NCBI RefSeq assembly: GCF_002964605.1
Contig: NZ_PQDH01000008.1
Coordinates: forward strand, 62,001-126,000
From: Vallitalea okinawensis
GTDB lineage: Bacteria; Bacillota; Clostridia; Lachnospirales; PQDH01
Length of the DNA: 64,000 bases
Reading direction: 5' to 3'
The notes below the pieces were generated by a model. It saw nothing but the letters and a program-made list of their open reading frames with translations, had not been told where the DNA came from and did no database searches. The position numbers were made by a program, and so were the translations under genes. Below are positions 8,073 to 16,981 of this stretch, piece after piece (positions within the stretch are counted from its first letter, which is position 1; each line of letters opens with the position of its first letter).

Positions 8073-9900
8073 AACAGGCTCCTTTATCTATTTTGCTAAC
8101 GCCACAGTTTGAACACTTCTCACGGCAATTAGGTGTTACCTCTTCATTAATTGCTTTTTCGAACTCTTTCCATAAGAATGCCTTTGTCACGCCGATGTTA
8201 ATAAAGTCCCAAGGTAGAATTTCATCATATGAGCGCTCTCTAGTATGATAGAAGTCTCCATCAATATTACACTCTTCAAAAGCCTTCACCCATTTATCAT
8301 AAACAAAATGATCTGACCATCCATCAAATTTACTTCCATTTTTCCATGCATGATAAATCACATCTGCAACTCGTCTATCACCTCTTGCTACAATTCCTTC
8401 TAAAGCAGATAATTTTGCATCATGGCAGTTATATTGTATCTTGCGATTTCTAATCTCACTATTTAATAAAGCCTGTTTAGCCATGAATTCATCATAAGTA
8501 TTTTGTGGGAACCACTGGAATGGTGTAAATGGCTTTGGAACAAAGAAAGATGTACTAACAGTAACTTTAAGGTTACGCGCACGTTCTTCTTTTGGTACTC
8601 CAAAGTACTGATCTACTATACTATAAGCTAAATCTTTAATTCCGCTAATATCTTCCATTGTTTCAGTAGGTAGTCCCATCATGAAATAAAGTTTAACTTT
8701 ATCCCATCCGCCTTTGAATGCTAAAGCAACACCACTTAAGATATCATCCTCACTTATATTCTTATTGATTACATCTCTTAATCGCTGAGTACCAGCCTCT
8801 GGAGCGAAGGTTAGACTACTTTTCTTGCCTTTACTCAATCGATCCATTAAATCTAAAGAAAACTCGTCCACCCTTAATGAAGGTAAGCTTAGATTAACAT
8901 CACAGTGTTTATCAAATAGATGGTCAGTTATTTCATTTAAATCAGTATAATCACTGGAACTTAATGAGATTAATGATACCTCTTCATATCCTGTATTACC
9001 TAAAATGTCATCAGCTAACTTGGCTAGTTTTTTAGGATCCTTTTGACGAACAGGACGATAAATCATACCCGCTTGACAAAAACGACAACCTCTTATGCAG
9101 CCTCTAAATAATTCAATGACAGCACGATCATGTACTACTTGAATAAGTGGCATAATTGGATTAGTTGGATAGTAGCTATTGTCTACATCCTTTACATGTA
9201 CCTTTTTAATTTTCTCTTTGGCATCAGGATGATTGGGCGTAAAACTTTCTATTTCTCCATTTTCTTTATATTGAACATCATAGAATTTTGGGACATAAAC
9301 CCCTTCAAATTGTAACACTTTTTCTAGAAAATCTTCTTTTGATCCACCCTTAGATCGTATTGCTTTATAGAGATCCAGAATTTCATAATAGAGAACTTCT
9401 CCTTCACCAATATAAAAGAAGTCTACAAATGGGGCTAAAGGCTCAGGATTGTATGCACATGGACCACCAGCAATAACAAGTGGGTCCTCTTCGGTTCTAT
9501 CCTTAGAATACTTAGGAATTCCTCCTAAATCAAGTATATTTAAAATGTTGGTGTAGCTCATTTCATATTGTAGCGTGAAACCTAAAAAATCAAATTCTTT
9601 TATTGGTGTATAAGTCTCAAGAGCATACATTGGTATATTATTCTCTCTCATTTTCTCTTCCATATCATGCCAAGGTGAATAAACTCTTTCACAATAGGTG
9701 TCTTCGCGTTCATTTAAAAAATGATAAAGAATTGTAGATCCAATATGAGACATCCCTACTTCATATACATCTGGGAAACAGTATGCAAAACGAATATCTA
9801 CATCTTCTGGATTCTTCTTAACCATATTCATTTCATTCCCAATATATCTAGCAGGTTTTTCAACTTCTAATAATATCTTCTGTGGTATATCTATTCTCAA
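8056..9900 (-). CDS. TIGR03960 family B12-binding radical SAM protein
   Basis: A 614-residue protein with an N-terminal cobalamin-binding-like region (about 1-200) and a radical SAM core whose CxxxCxxC cluster motif is CIRGCRFC (near residue 268). A second Cys cluster ends the protein (CREKCSNC then GACYEKEN). The family accompanies DUF2344 and RNase G in Clostridia, as here, which points to RNA modification, but the substrate is not known. ATG start at 9900. First gene of the operon that runs to rng. Confidence 0.9.
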   Translation of the reverse strand: MRIDIPQKILLEVEKPARYIGNEMNMVKKNPEDVDIRFAYCFPDVYEVGMSHIGSTILYHFLNEREDTYCERVYSPWHDMEEKMRENNIPMYALETYTPIKEFDFLGFTLQYEMSYTNILNILDLGGIPKYSKDRTEEDPLVIAGGPCAYNPEPLAPFVDFFYIGEGEVLYYEILDLYKAIRSKGGSKEDFLEKVLQFEGVYVPKFYDVQYKENGEIESFTPNHPDAKEKIKKVHVKDVDNSYYPTNPIMPLIQVVHDRAVIELFRGCIRGCRFCQAGMIYRPVRQKDPKKLAKLADDILGNTGYEEVSLISLSSSDYTDLNEITDHLFDKHCDVNLSLPSLRVDEFSLDLMDRLSKGKKSSLTFAPEAGTQRLRDVINKNISEDDILSGVALAFKGGWDKVKLYFMMGLPTETMEDISGIKDLAYSIVDQYFGVPKEERARNLKVTVSTSFFVPKPFTPFQWFPQNTYDEFMAKQALLNSEIRNRKIQYNCHDAKLSALEGIVARGDRRVADVIYHAWKNGSKFDGWSDHFVYDKWVKAFEECNIDGDFYHTRERSYDEILPWDFINIGVTKAFLWKEFEKAINEEVTPNCREKCSNCGVSKIDKGACYEKEN

Positions 9901-10250
9901 TTAAAACACTCCTTGTTTTTAACAGCTTTATCACAAATTATTCAAGATAAACATTGAAGATATGCGCTGATTTTGGATTGATAAGCATTCTTATATTTTC
10001 AAGATTGCACCTCTAGGCGTATTTTGAAATAGTAAAGATGCTTAGAGGTTCAAAAGCAGTACATAGCATTAATGAATTATTGTGAATAGTTTGGGTTTAT
10101 TATACTTATCTTAAGTATAGGTTAAATACACATATTTTATCATACTTTAAAATGTTGAATTTTGCAAGGTAGGTTTATCATTACACAAGCTTATATATGA
10201 TTATGACTAGCCAATTCCACTTTTTTCTTATAAAACAACTCCTACACTAC
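9901..10250. other. Intergenic region with a hairpin upstream of the TIGR03960 gene
   Basis: Between the small membrane-protein gene and the radical SAM gene. Positions 10009-10018 and 10040-10049 form a 10-bp stem (ACCTCTAAGC with GCCTAGAGGT on the minus strand, one G-U pair) without a U-tract, so it is not a terminator. A minus-strand TATAAT lies at 10099-10104 with no good -35. The hairpin would sit in the leader of the radical SAM operon. Confidence 0.45.
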
Positions 10251-10277
10251 AAAAAAAGAATGGTCATTACCATTCTT
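10251..10277 (-). terminator. Terminator overlapping the stop codon of the 117-residue gene
   Basis: AAGAATGG and CCATTCTT form an 8-bp stem whose loop TAATGA contains the stop codon of the gene ending at 10267. Seven T residues follow on the minus strand. Confidence 0.85.
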
Positions 10278-10620
10278 CAATAAAATTTAAATATTCTAAA
10301 GGCTTCTGAGCTTCTTGAATCAACCCATCTAAGTTATTATATACTTCTTGGATTTCTATATCTTTAGAGATAATCTCACTGATCTGTAACGTTAAATCTT
10401 GCGTTGGCGGTAAAAAATTCAATACAAGTACAACCATAAATATAAATACCGTAAGCACAAGTTGTTGCATGGAGTAAAACTTTATTTTAAAAGTTGGTTC
10501 ATCGGTCACAGTATTACTACGCCTATTTCTAGGCTGATAGTTCCTCGTATTGTACCTTCTATTGGCAGAATATACTCTTCTATTACTTCTGACTTGGTCC
10601 AAAGGATCACCTCTTCTCAT
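10267..10620 (-). CDS. Small basic bitopic membrane protein at the spoIVFA position
   Basis: A 117-residue protein. Residues 1-45 are rich in Arg and Asn, one membrane helix spans about 51-70 (LVLTVFIFMVVLVLNFL), and a 45-residue acidic outer tail follows. ATG at 10620 with AAGGA 8 bases upstream. It lies between mgsA and the TIGR03960 gene, exactly where many Clostridia carry the M23-domain protein SpoIVFA and the protease SpoIVFB. It shares the basic-tail-plus-one-helix plan of SpoIVFA but has no peptidase domain, and no SpoIVFB follows. It may be a reduced SpoIVFA relative or something unrelated; I do not recognise a family. Confidence 0.7.
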   Translation of the reverse strand: MRRGDPLDQVRSNRRVYSANRRYNTRNYQPRNRRSNTVTDEPTFKIKFYSMQQLVLTVFIFMVVLVLNFLPPTQDLTLQISEIISKDIEIQEVYNNLDGLIQEAQKPLEYLNFIEEW

Positions 10621-10637
10621 TCAACGTTCCTTATCAC

Positions 10638-10643
10638 ATTATA
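10638..10643 (-). promoter_or_regulatory. Possible -10 element for the 117-residue gene
   Basis: TATAAT on the minus strand, in the context CATATAAT, 18 bases before the start codon. No convincing -35 is visible for sigma-A. The CATATAAT context resembles sporulation sigma -10 boxes, but I see no matching upstream element. Confidence 0.3.
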
Positions 10644-10710
10644 TGAGACAGGTAAACTCTTTAGTACAACCATTTTCACTGAAATTGGTACATGAATAAA
10701 CGTAGATAAT

Positions 10711-10732
10711 GAAAAAGACACCTTAAGGTGCC
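10711..10732 (-). terminator. Terminator ending the mreB-mgsA operon
   Basis: GGCACC-TTAA-GGTGTC hairpin on the minus strand followed by TTTTTC, 7 bases past the mgsA stop. It marks the end of the long cell-shape operon. Confidence 0.85.
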
Positions 10733-10739
10733 TAACAAC

Positions 10740-11135
10740 TTATCTATATAAGTTTCTCCATTCCAAATCGCCTCTCTCGACAGCTTTGATCATAAGTTCG
10801 GCTGTAGCAAGATTTGTAGCCACAGGAATATTATGAATATCACATAACTTGATAACAGTACTAACATCTGGTTCATGTGATTTTGCTGATAATGGATCTC
10901 TCAGAAAAAGTACCATATCAATTTGATTATGGGCAATTTGAGCTCCTAACTGCTGTTCTCCACCTAAATGACCGGCAAGGAATTTGTGTACAGTAAGATT
11001 GGTTACCTCCTCAATAAGTCTACCTGTAGTACCTGTTGCATATAAATCATGCTTACTTAGAATCTGCCTATAGGCAATACATAAGTTTTGAATTAATTTC
11101 TTCTTTGTGTCGTGTGCTATTAAACCAATATTCAT
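10740..11135 (-). CDS. mgsA: Methylglyoxal synthase, with Glu at the catalytic-base position
   Basis: A 131-residue enzyme converting dihydroxyacetone phosphate to methylglyoxal and phosphate, a bypass of lower glycolysis. ATGTTGRLI, the FLRDPL motif, HEPDV and the C-terminal GDLEWR signature are all present. The catalytic-base motif GGDQQ (Asp71 in E. coli) reads GGEQQ here, with Glu60 encoded by GAA, a conservative but unusual change. It follows rodA by 4 bases at the end of the mre-min operon, a location known in other Clostridia. Start ATG at 11135. Confidence 0.93.
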   Translation of the reverse strand: MNIGLIAHDTKKKLIQNLCIAYRQILSKHDLYATGTTGRLIEEVTNLTVHKFLAGHLGGEQQLGAQIAHNQIDMVLFLRDPLSAKSHEPDVSTVIKLCDIHNIPVATNLATAELMIKAVERGDLEWRNLYR

Positions 11136-11139
11136 GCCT

Positions 11140-12276
11140 TCACCTCCTAGAATATGTTGTTATATTTCTCATCATACCCACGTTTATAACTAAACCAATA
11201 CCAAGCATATTAGCCCATAGCGAACTCAGTCCATAGCTCACAAAGGGTAAAGGAATACCTGTATTAGGCAATATACCTGTAGTCACACCTATATTAACAA
11301 ATGTTTGAAATCCTATTAAAGTAGCAACACCTGTGCACAATAACTTTCCAAATAAATCGGGCGCATTTGCAGCAATCCAAAGTATTCTTATAATAATTAA
11401 TAAAATTAAACCAATGACAGAAGCGCCTCCAATGAAACCAAACTCTTCCGCTAAAACTGCAAAAATGAAATCAGTTTGTGGTTCAGGTAAATAACTATGG
11501 CTAATCGTACCTTGATACAAACCTTTACCATTTAATTGACCTGAGCCAATAGCCTGAATAGATTTCATTGTTTGATAGGCTTCATTATCAGCAAACTGCT
11601 CGGGATTAAATAAGGCCTGAATACGCATTGCCTGATAACCTTTTAAAAATATAGGTTCAATCTGATAAGCATCCCATATAACAAAGGCTAAAATAGGTAA
11701 TGCAATAATCACTGCAGTACCAATGTATTTAGGATTTAAGCCTGAAACAAATAGAGCTGACGCTAGTATGACTATAAGTACTATACTTGTTGATAAATCT
11801 GGCTGTAACATAATTAAAGCTGTTGGTAAAAAAACCATTGTTGCAACAATAATTAAGAAAGAAAAATCATTTATTTTTGCTTGATACTTATCCATTAATT
11901 TTGCTAAAAAAATAATAATCAGTATCTTAGCAAATTCTGAGGGTTGAAATTGTACTGGTCCTATTTCAATCCACCTGGAAACACCATTGCCTGTCCCTAT
12001 TGCTAAGACGGCAGCTAATAAAACAAGATTAACAGCATAAAAAACAATATAAAGTTCTTTCATAAACTCATATCTGAAAAAAGCCACAATAAGCATGAGG
12101 ACTAACCCCGAAAGAAACCCAAAGATTTGCTTTATATAAACTCTATCTAAGCTTTCTTGAGAGCTAATCTCTAAAGCACTACCTAGCACAATTAAACCAA
12201 AACCGAATACGATAACTACTAAAATGATCAGCCAAGCATCGAAATACTTAATTGACTTTTTTTCAAATAAAATCAT
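11140..12276 (-). CDS. rodA: Rod-shape SEDS glycosyltransferase RodA
   Basis: A 378-residue polytopic membrane protein of the SEDS family, the peptidoglycan glycosyltransferase that works with a class B PBP and MreB in cell elongation. About ten hydrophobic segments are visible, with the family signatures FAVLAEEFGFIGG and IPLPFVSYGLSS near the C-terminus. It starts at ATG 12276, 4 bases after minE. The presence of mreBCD and PBP2 in the same operon supports RodA over FtsW or SpoVE. Confidence 0.93.
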   Translation of the reverse strand: MILFEKKSIKYFDAWLIILVVIVFGFGLIVLGSALEISSQESLDRVYIKQIFGFLSGLVLMLIVAFFRYEFMKELYIVFYAVNLVLLAAVLAIGTGNGVSRWIEIGPVQFQPSEFAKILIIIFLAKLMDKYQAKINDFSFLIIVATMVFLPTALIMLQPDLSTSIVLIVILASALFVSGLNPKYIGTAVIIALPILAFVIWDAYQIEPIFLKGYQAMRIQALFNPEQFADNEAYQTMKSIQAIGSGQLNGKGLYQGTISHSYLPEPQTDFIFAVLAEEFGFIGGASVIGLILLIIIRILWIAANAPDLFGKLLCTGVATLIGFQTFVNIGVTTGILPNTGIPLPFVSYGLSSLWANMLGIGLVINVGMMRNITTYSRR

Positions 12277-12280
12277 AAAA

Positions 12281-12553
12281 TCATTCCTCTGAATCTTCTT
12301 TTAAGTCTCGTTTATAAGAAATTGGAATCGATGTACTGATCATTGGATATTCTGATGGATTTTCTTTACATTTAGGTTTATGGATAACTATATCAATATA
12401 GCTTTCATCTACATCAATGTATTTTGATATCGCTTCAACTATATCACTCTTGATCATATCAAGCAAATCTGGAGCACACTCGATTCTATCATAACTAACA
12501 ACTGACTTCAATCTCTGTTTAGCAACTTGACCACTTAATTTGTTATTATTCAT
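12281..12553 (-). CDS. minE: Cell division topological specificity factor MinE
   Basis: A 90-residue MinE, which stimulates the MinD ATPase and drives Min oscillation. The contact helix region AKQRLKSVVSYDRIECAPD and the C-terminal dimerisation segment are recognisable. Length matches the family. It lies 11 bases after minD. MinE beside MinCD indicates an oscillating rather than DivIVA-anchored Min system. Confidence 0.94.
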   Translation of the reverse strand: MNNNKLSGQVAKQRLKSVVSYDRIECAPDLLDMIKSDIVEAISKYIDVDESYIDIVIHKPKCKENPSEYPMISTSIPISYKRDLKEDSEE

Positions 12554-12564
12554 GATCGTACCCC

Positions 12565-13365
12565 CTAGCTTATTCTAAAGAAACTTTTTAGTTTATCCAA
12601 AAAAGAATCTGAAGTAAAATCATAAACAGGAAGTGGAACATTTTCACCTTGTATACGCTTGGCAATGTCGATAAAGGATTGTGATATTTCTGTATTATCC
12701 TTTTTCCTAATAGTGGCTTCACCTTTATTGGAAGAAATAATAACTTCATCATTTTCAGGTACAACACCTATTAGATCAATGGATAGAATATCTACAATAT
12801 CATCGACAGTTAACATATTACCATCTTTGGCCAGCTTGTATTTAAAGCGGTTAACTACCAGTGAAGGGTATTTCAATTCATTATTTTCAAGAAGACCAAT
12901 AATACGGTCTGCATCTCTGATAGATGATACATCAGGATTTGCCACAACTATAGCACGGTCAGCCCCTGCAATAGCATTTTTAAATCCTCTTTCAATACCC
13001 GCTGGACAATCAATTAATACGTAATCATACATCTCTTTGAGTACATCACAAAGTTTAATCATTTGTTTTGGGTTAATAGCATTTTTATCTCTGGTTTGAG
13101 ATGCTGGCAGTAAATAGAGATTACTGAAACGTTTATCCTTGATTAATGCTTGTTTAACACGACATTGTCCTTCTATAACATCTACTATATCATAACAGAT
13201 TCTATTTTCAAGACCTAAAACTACATCCAGATTACGTAACCCAATATCTGCATCAACAATACATACTTTTTTATTCAAATAGGCCAAAGCTGTACCAATA
13301 TTAGCTGTACAGGTTGTTTTTCCTACGCCACCCTTCCCAGAGGTTACGACAATCACTTCACCCAT
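12565..13365 (-). CDS. minD: Septum site-determining ATPase MinD
   Basis: A 266-residue ParA/MinD ATPase that recruits MinC to the membrane and blocks septation away from midcell. The deviant Walker A SGKGGVGKTT (9-18) is present, along with DADIGLRNLD and the DCPAGIE switch. The C-terminus LDKLKSFFRIS is the amphipathic helix that binds membrane in the ATP-bound dimer. ATG at 13365. Located between minC and minE. Confidence 0.97.
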   Translation of the reverse strand: MGEVIVVTSGKGGVGKTTCTANIGTALAYLNKKVCIVDADIGLRNLDVVLGLENRICYDIVDVIEGQCRVKQALIKDKRFSNLYLLPASQTRDKNAINPKQMIKLCDVLKEMYDYVLIDCPAGIERGFKNAIAGADRAIVVANPDVSSIRDADRIIGLLENNELKYPSLVVNRFKYKLAKDGNMLTVDDIVDILSIDLIGVVPENDEVIISSNKGEATIRKKDNTEISQSFIDIAKRIQGENVPLPVYDFTSDSFLDKLKSFFRIS

Positions 13366-13418
13366 TAGGATTCCCCCTTCTAATATCTATCTGCCACCAT
13401 AATCCATTGAATAGAACC

Positions 13419-14087
13419 TCATAATTCAATGGGCAAATTCCCAATTGTTTTATAGTCAAGCGGTTCTAAAATAATCTGACCATCTTTCACATAAGCAATC
13501 TCAGAATACTTCTGAACCTTTTTCAAATTACGCTCCTCATCTGAAGCTCGTCCAATGACTTGTCCAATTTTAATGAGATTGGGTCGCATACTGAATGCTA
13601 CAATAAATGCACTATTATTATCTGAATACCCTGCTTGTACGTTACCTTTAAGGTGTCCTAATACAATGACGTTTCCATCAGCAATAACTTCTGCAGACGG
13701 ATTGACATCACCTAAAACTACTAGATGTTTATCAGATCTAACACATTGACCAGCTCGAATAGTTCCCTTATAAAACTCTGTATCTCTAACTGGTGCTCTT
13801 TCTATTTCTAGAGACTTCTCATTAATTGATGCTATAATTTTTTCACAATTAATGGATGTCTTATTTATAATTATATCAACTAATTGAGAATATTCAAGGT
13901 TATTTAAATCATTCCCCTTGAATATTATATTGATTTTCATATTCTTAAAGAAATCTGTACTCTCATTTAACTTTTCAATCAGTCTTTCTTTCACCTCATC
14001 AAAAGGTGTATTTTCAGGGAGTTGAATGATAACTCCTTCTTTTGTACCCTTTATTGAAATACTTTTCTCTTTTATCATCTTCCCCAC
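13419..14087 (-). CDS. minC: Septum formation inhibitor MinC
   Basis: A 222-residue inhibitor of FtsZ assembly. The N-terminal domain (about 1-100) is diverged, as usual. The C-terminal beta-helix (about 115-215) that binds MinD is clear: GTIRAGQCVRSDKHLVVLGD, GNVIVLGHLKGNVQAG and the closing GQVIGRASD. It begins 2 bases after the PBP2 stop, so it is coupled to it. Confidence 0.93.
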   Translation of the reverse strand: MGKMIKEKSISIKGTKEGVIIQLPENTPFDEVKERLIEKLNESTDFFKNMKINIIFKGNDLNNLEYSQLVDIIINKTSINCEKIIASINEKSLEIERAPVRDTEFYKGTIRAGQCVRSDKHLVVLGDVNPSAEVIADGNVIVLGHLKGNVQAGYSDNNSAFIVAFSMRPNLIKIGQVIGRASDEERNLKKVQKYSEIAYVKDGQIILEPLDYKTIGNLPIEL

Positions 14088-14089
14088 CT

Positions 14090-16873
14090 TTAGTAGACAA
14101 ATATATTATCTATACTACCATCTTCTTCTTCTTTGTTAAAATCAAAATAGGTTTTGGTTACTTCCTTAAATAATAGAGCTGCGTCAGCAGAACCACCTGA
14201 GTATGGTAATATAACAGAGACAGCAATTTGCGGTTGCTCATAGGGTGCATAGCCAACAAAAAGACCATGATCAAAACCATCACCATGACTATTTTGAGCT
14301 GTTCCAGTTTTACCTGCAACATTAATGGGCATATCTTCGAATACTGTTCGTACAGTTCCATTCGAACCAGCCGTAACATCATGCATACCCTTTTGAACAG
14401 CTAATAAATTCTCTTCCTGAAATGAATTCTGGTAATAAATTTTAGGCTCTTTATCTTCAATACTTCTTCCTTCTTGAGTCATTACGCTATCAACAAGATA
14501 TAAATCATATGTGGTTCCACCATTAGCCAACGAAGATGTGTATCGAGCTAATTGACTAGCTGTAAATTCATCCCTGTTATTTCCAAAAGCTGCACGAATT
14601 GCATCTATACTATCCATTAATGATGTATTTTCGACAAGCTCTACTCCAGTAGGTGCATCTAAACCAAAGTAATGCATGTATTCTTCCATGTAATTAATTC
14701 CGACTATGTGATCAAACCGATTGTCCCCTAGAGATCCAAGTCGATAGGCTATTTCAGAGAAGTAATAATTACAGGATACTTCAATGGCTCGACTGACATC
14801 TGTATTACCATGCACATACCCGTACCCAACAGCCCAACAGGATGGTGGTTTAACTATCCCCACATTCTTATATGTTCCAGTAGCATAAATCTGTTCTGAT
14901 GGTGTTATAACTCCTTCTTCAAGTGCGGTCATGGCAGTAAGCATCTTAAAGGTTGAACCAGGAACGACTCTTTGCTGAGTAGCTCGATAATATAATGGTT
15001 TTGTTTTATCCTTATAAATAAGAGATCTGTAATCTGAATCATTCATGATTAAGTTATTATCATAACTTGGATAACTTACCAAAGAGATAACTTCACCTGT
15101 ATTTACATCTGTAACAACCACAGAACCTGTACTTGGATCTAATCCTAGTTGGCGTGGCGTTATTTGCCCCTCATTCAATTTAGTTTCTATAACAGTTAGA
15201 GGATTTATGTTTCCGTTCTGTACTGCAGTTACTTCTTCATCGGTACCTGTAAGAATACCTTGTTCGTATAATACCATTAAGAACTGGGTATCACCGATAT
15301 AGTTATTTTGTATCAGGTATTCATAAATTTTGAATTGAAAGGTTTCTGTCTTGATAAAGTCTTTAAACTCAGCTTCTACAATTTTTCTTGCTATCTCTCT
15401 AGCGTCCTTTGGTAAATCATCGTACACAGATAAATCAATGTAATCATTTTTTACACAGTGCTCAATAAAATCTAATGCAGTAATTTCATAGTTCTTATAG
15501 ATTTCATATACTTCATCATCTTGTGACTGATATAAATAGTACCCTAATTCATAATTATATTTAAAATGTTTATTGATTTTCATTCTTTGAGCCATTTCAA
15601 TGTAAAATTCTTGATTAAGCTCATTGTAATCTTTAATTAAAGTATCTGAAAAAAGCAACGCATTATATGTTTGAACGAACTCTTCTTCTAAATTCTTATA
15701 AGCATTCAATAATACATTGGAATAATACAAGTCTGGGTTACCTAGTTGATTAATATCTATCATGTAGTTATTAATGGTGGCAAACAAAACATCATTTACC
15801 CCGTATTCTCCATCCTTAGTAGGATTGAGAACAATCTTATCCAATAAAACACTTACTAATTGCTTCTCAATCAATTGATAGATATCTTCTTGCAATTCAG
15901 CATCTATTGTCAGGTAAACATTATCACCTTGAGTTGGATCCTCAAGAACTGTTTGAGAAATAATCTTACCAGTATTATCAACTTCATATACTTTCTTACC
16001 TTTGTTTCCCTGTAGATAAATTTCCATTTCTTTTTCGATTCCTGAGCGACCCACTTGATCAAACTGATCATAGCCCAGTTTAGCTAAATCTTCAAGCAAG
16101 TCATCTGTCATAGATCCTGTATAGCCTACCATATGAGCTACTGTCTCCCCATAAGGGTATATTCGAACTGTGTTAGTCGTTACAAACACACCTGGAAATT
16201 CGTCTTGATGCTCTTTAACCAACACGATAGTATCTTCATTAACATCATCAGCTATGGTTATAGGTTGATAACTACGATAACGATTCATAAAGATATTGTA
16301 ACGAATATTCATGATGTTCAAAGTATTCTCTATGCTCATAGTGGGATTGATATAAAAAAGTTCGTCTCGGATATAACCGTATAAGTCCTGAGGATTCATG
16401 TCAACTTGCTCATCACCAAGGGTTTCATCTTTGAAAACATCTTTCTTAAAACGTCGAATTTGGCTCTCAGAAAAGGATTCATCGTATAGAATCTGGCCGT
16501 TACGATAAACAAGAGGAATCGTATAATCAATGTTGTCCCCTTGATCTTCAATGACGTTTATTAACTCATGTATATTATTATTCATCTCTTCATGTGTTAA
16601 TTCACTTGCTTCTTCTGGCATGAACATGATGGAATAAACATAATCATTAATTGCTAATGGTCGTCCATTGACATCGTATATATTACCTCTAATACCATTA
16701 GTTTCAACCTCACGTTGATTATAACTTTCCGTAATAATAAATTCTTCACCTTTTACAATTTGCAGATAAAAAGTCCGAACTACTAAAACGCAGAAGAGAA
16801 AGACAATGAATACACCGAGGATAAATACACGATTTGTTATGATTTCAATAATTTTTTTGAATATAGGTTTCAT
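14090..16873 (-). CDS. mrdA: Penicillin-binding protein 2 (class B transpeptidase)
   Basis: A 927-residue membrane-anchored transpeptidase for lateral wall synthesis, partner of RodA. One N-terminal membrane helix (about 16-36) is followed by the PBP dimerisation domain. The transpeptidase domain carries SxxK as PGSTFK (Ser about 637), SxN as SCN (about 699) and KTG as KTGTAQ (about 853). The stretch of about 240 residues between (roughly 330-570), rich in Tyr, Asn and acidic residues, has no counterpart in E. coli PBP2 (633 residues). Similar insertions occur in clostridial PBP2 proteins. ATG start at 16873. Confidence 0.94.
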   Translation of the reverse strand: MKPIFKKIIEIITNRVFILGVFIVFLFCVLVVRTFYLQIVKGEEFIITESYNQREVETNGIRGNIYDVNGRPLAINDYVYSIMFMPEEASELTHEEMNNNIHELINVIEDQGDNIDYTIPLVYRNGQILYDESFSESQIRRFKKDVFKDETLGDEQVDMNPQDLYGYIRDELFYINPTMSIENTLNIMNIRYNIFMNRYRSYQPITIADDVNEDTIVLVKEHQDEFPGVFVTTNTVRIYPYGETVAHMVGYTGSMTDDLLEDLAKLGYDQFDQVGRSGIEKEMEIYLQGNKGKKVYEVDNTGKIISQTVLEDPTQGDNVYLTIDAELQEDIYQLIEKQLVSVLLDKIVLNPTKDGEYGVNDVLFATINNYMIDINQLGNPDLYYSNVLLNAYKNLEEEFVQTYNALLFSDTLIKDYNELNQEFYIEMAQRMKINKHFKYNYELGYYLYQSQDDEVYEIYKNYEITALDFIEHCVKNDYIDLSVYDDLPKDAREIARKIVEAEFKDFIKTETFQFKIYEYLIQNNYIGDTQFLMVLYEQGILTGTDEEVTAVQNGNINPLTVIETKLNEGQITPRQLGLDPSTGSVVVTDVNTGEVISLVSYPSYDNNLIMNDSDYRSLIYKDKTKPLYYRATQQRVVPGSTFKMLTAMTALEEGVITPSEQIYATGTYKNVGIVKPPSCWAVGYGYVHGNTDVSRAIEVSCNYYFSEIAYRLGSLGDNRFDHIVGINYMEEYMHYFGLDAPTGVELVENTSLMDSIDAIRAAFGNNRDEFTASQLARYTSSLANGGTTYDLYLVDSVMTQEGRSIEDKEPKIYYQNSFQEENLLAVQKGMHDVTAGSNGTVRTVFEDMPINVAGKTGTAQNSHGDGFDHGLFVGYAPYEQPQIAVSVILPYSGGSADAALLFKEVTKTYFDFNKEEEDGSIDNIFVY

Positions 16874-16981
16874 ATTACATCACCCAAATTTCATCATTAT
16901 ATTAAACTCCATCCAGTTTAGGTGAAAGTTCCATACTAAATAGAATAAGTTATTTACTTACTGGTATTTGCTCCAAATTGA

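Noticed and set aside
14158-14382. 74-codon ORF on the minus strand inside PBP2
   Set aside because: It is an out-of-frame shadow of the transpeptidase domain, which is intact, so it is not a frameshift.
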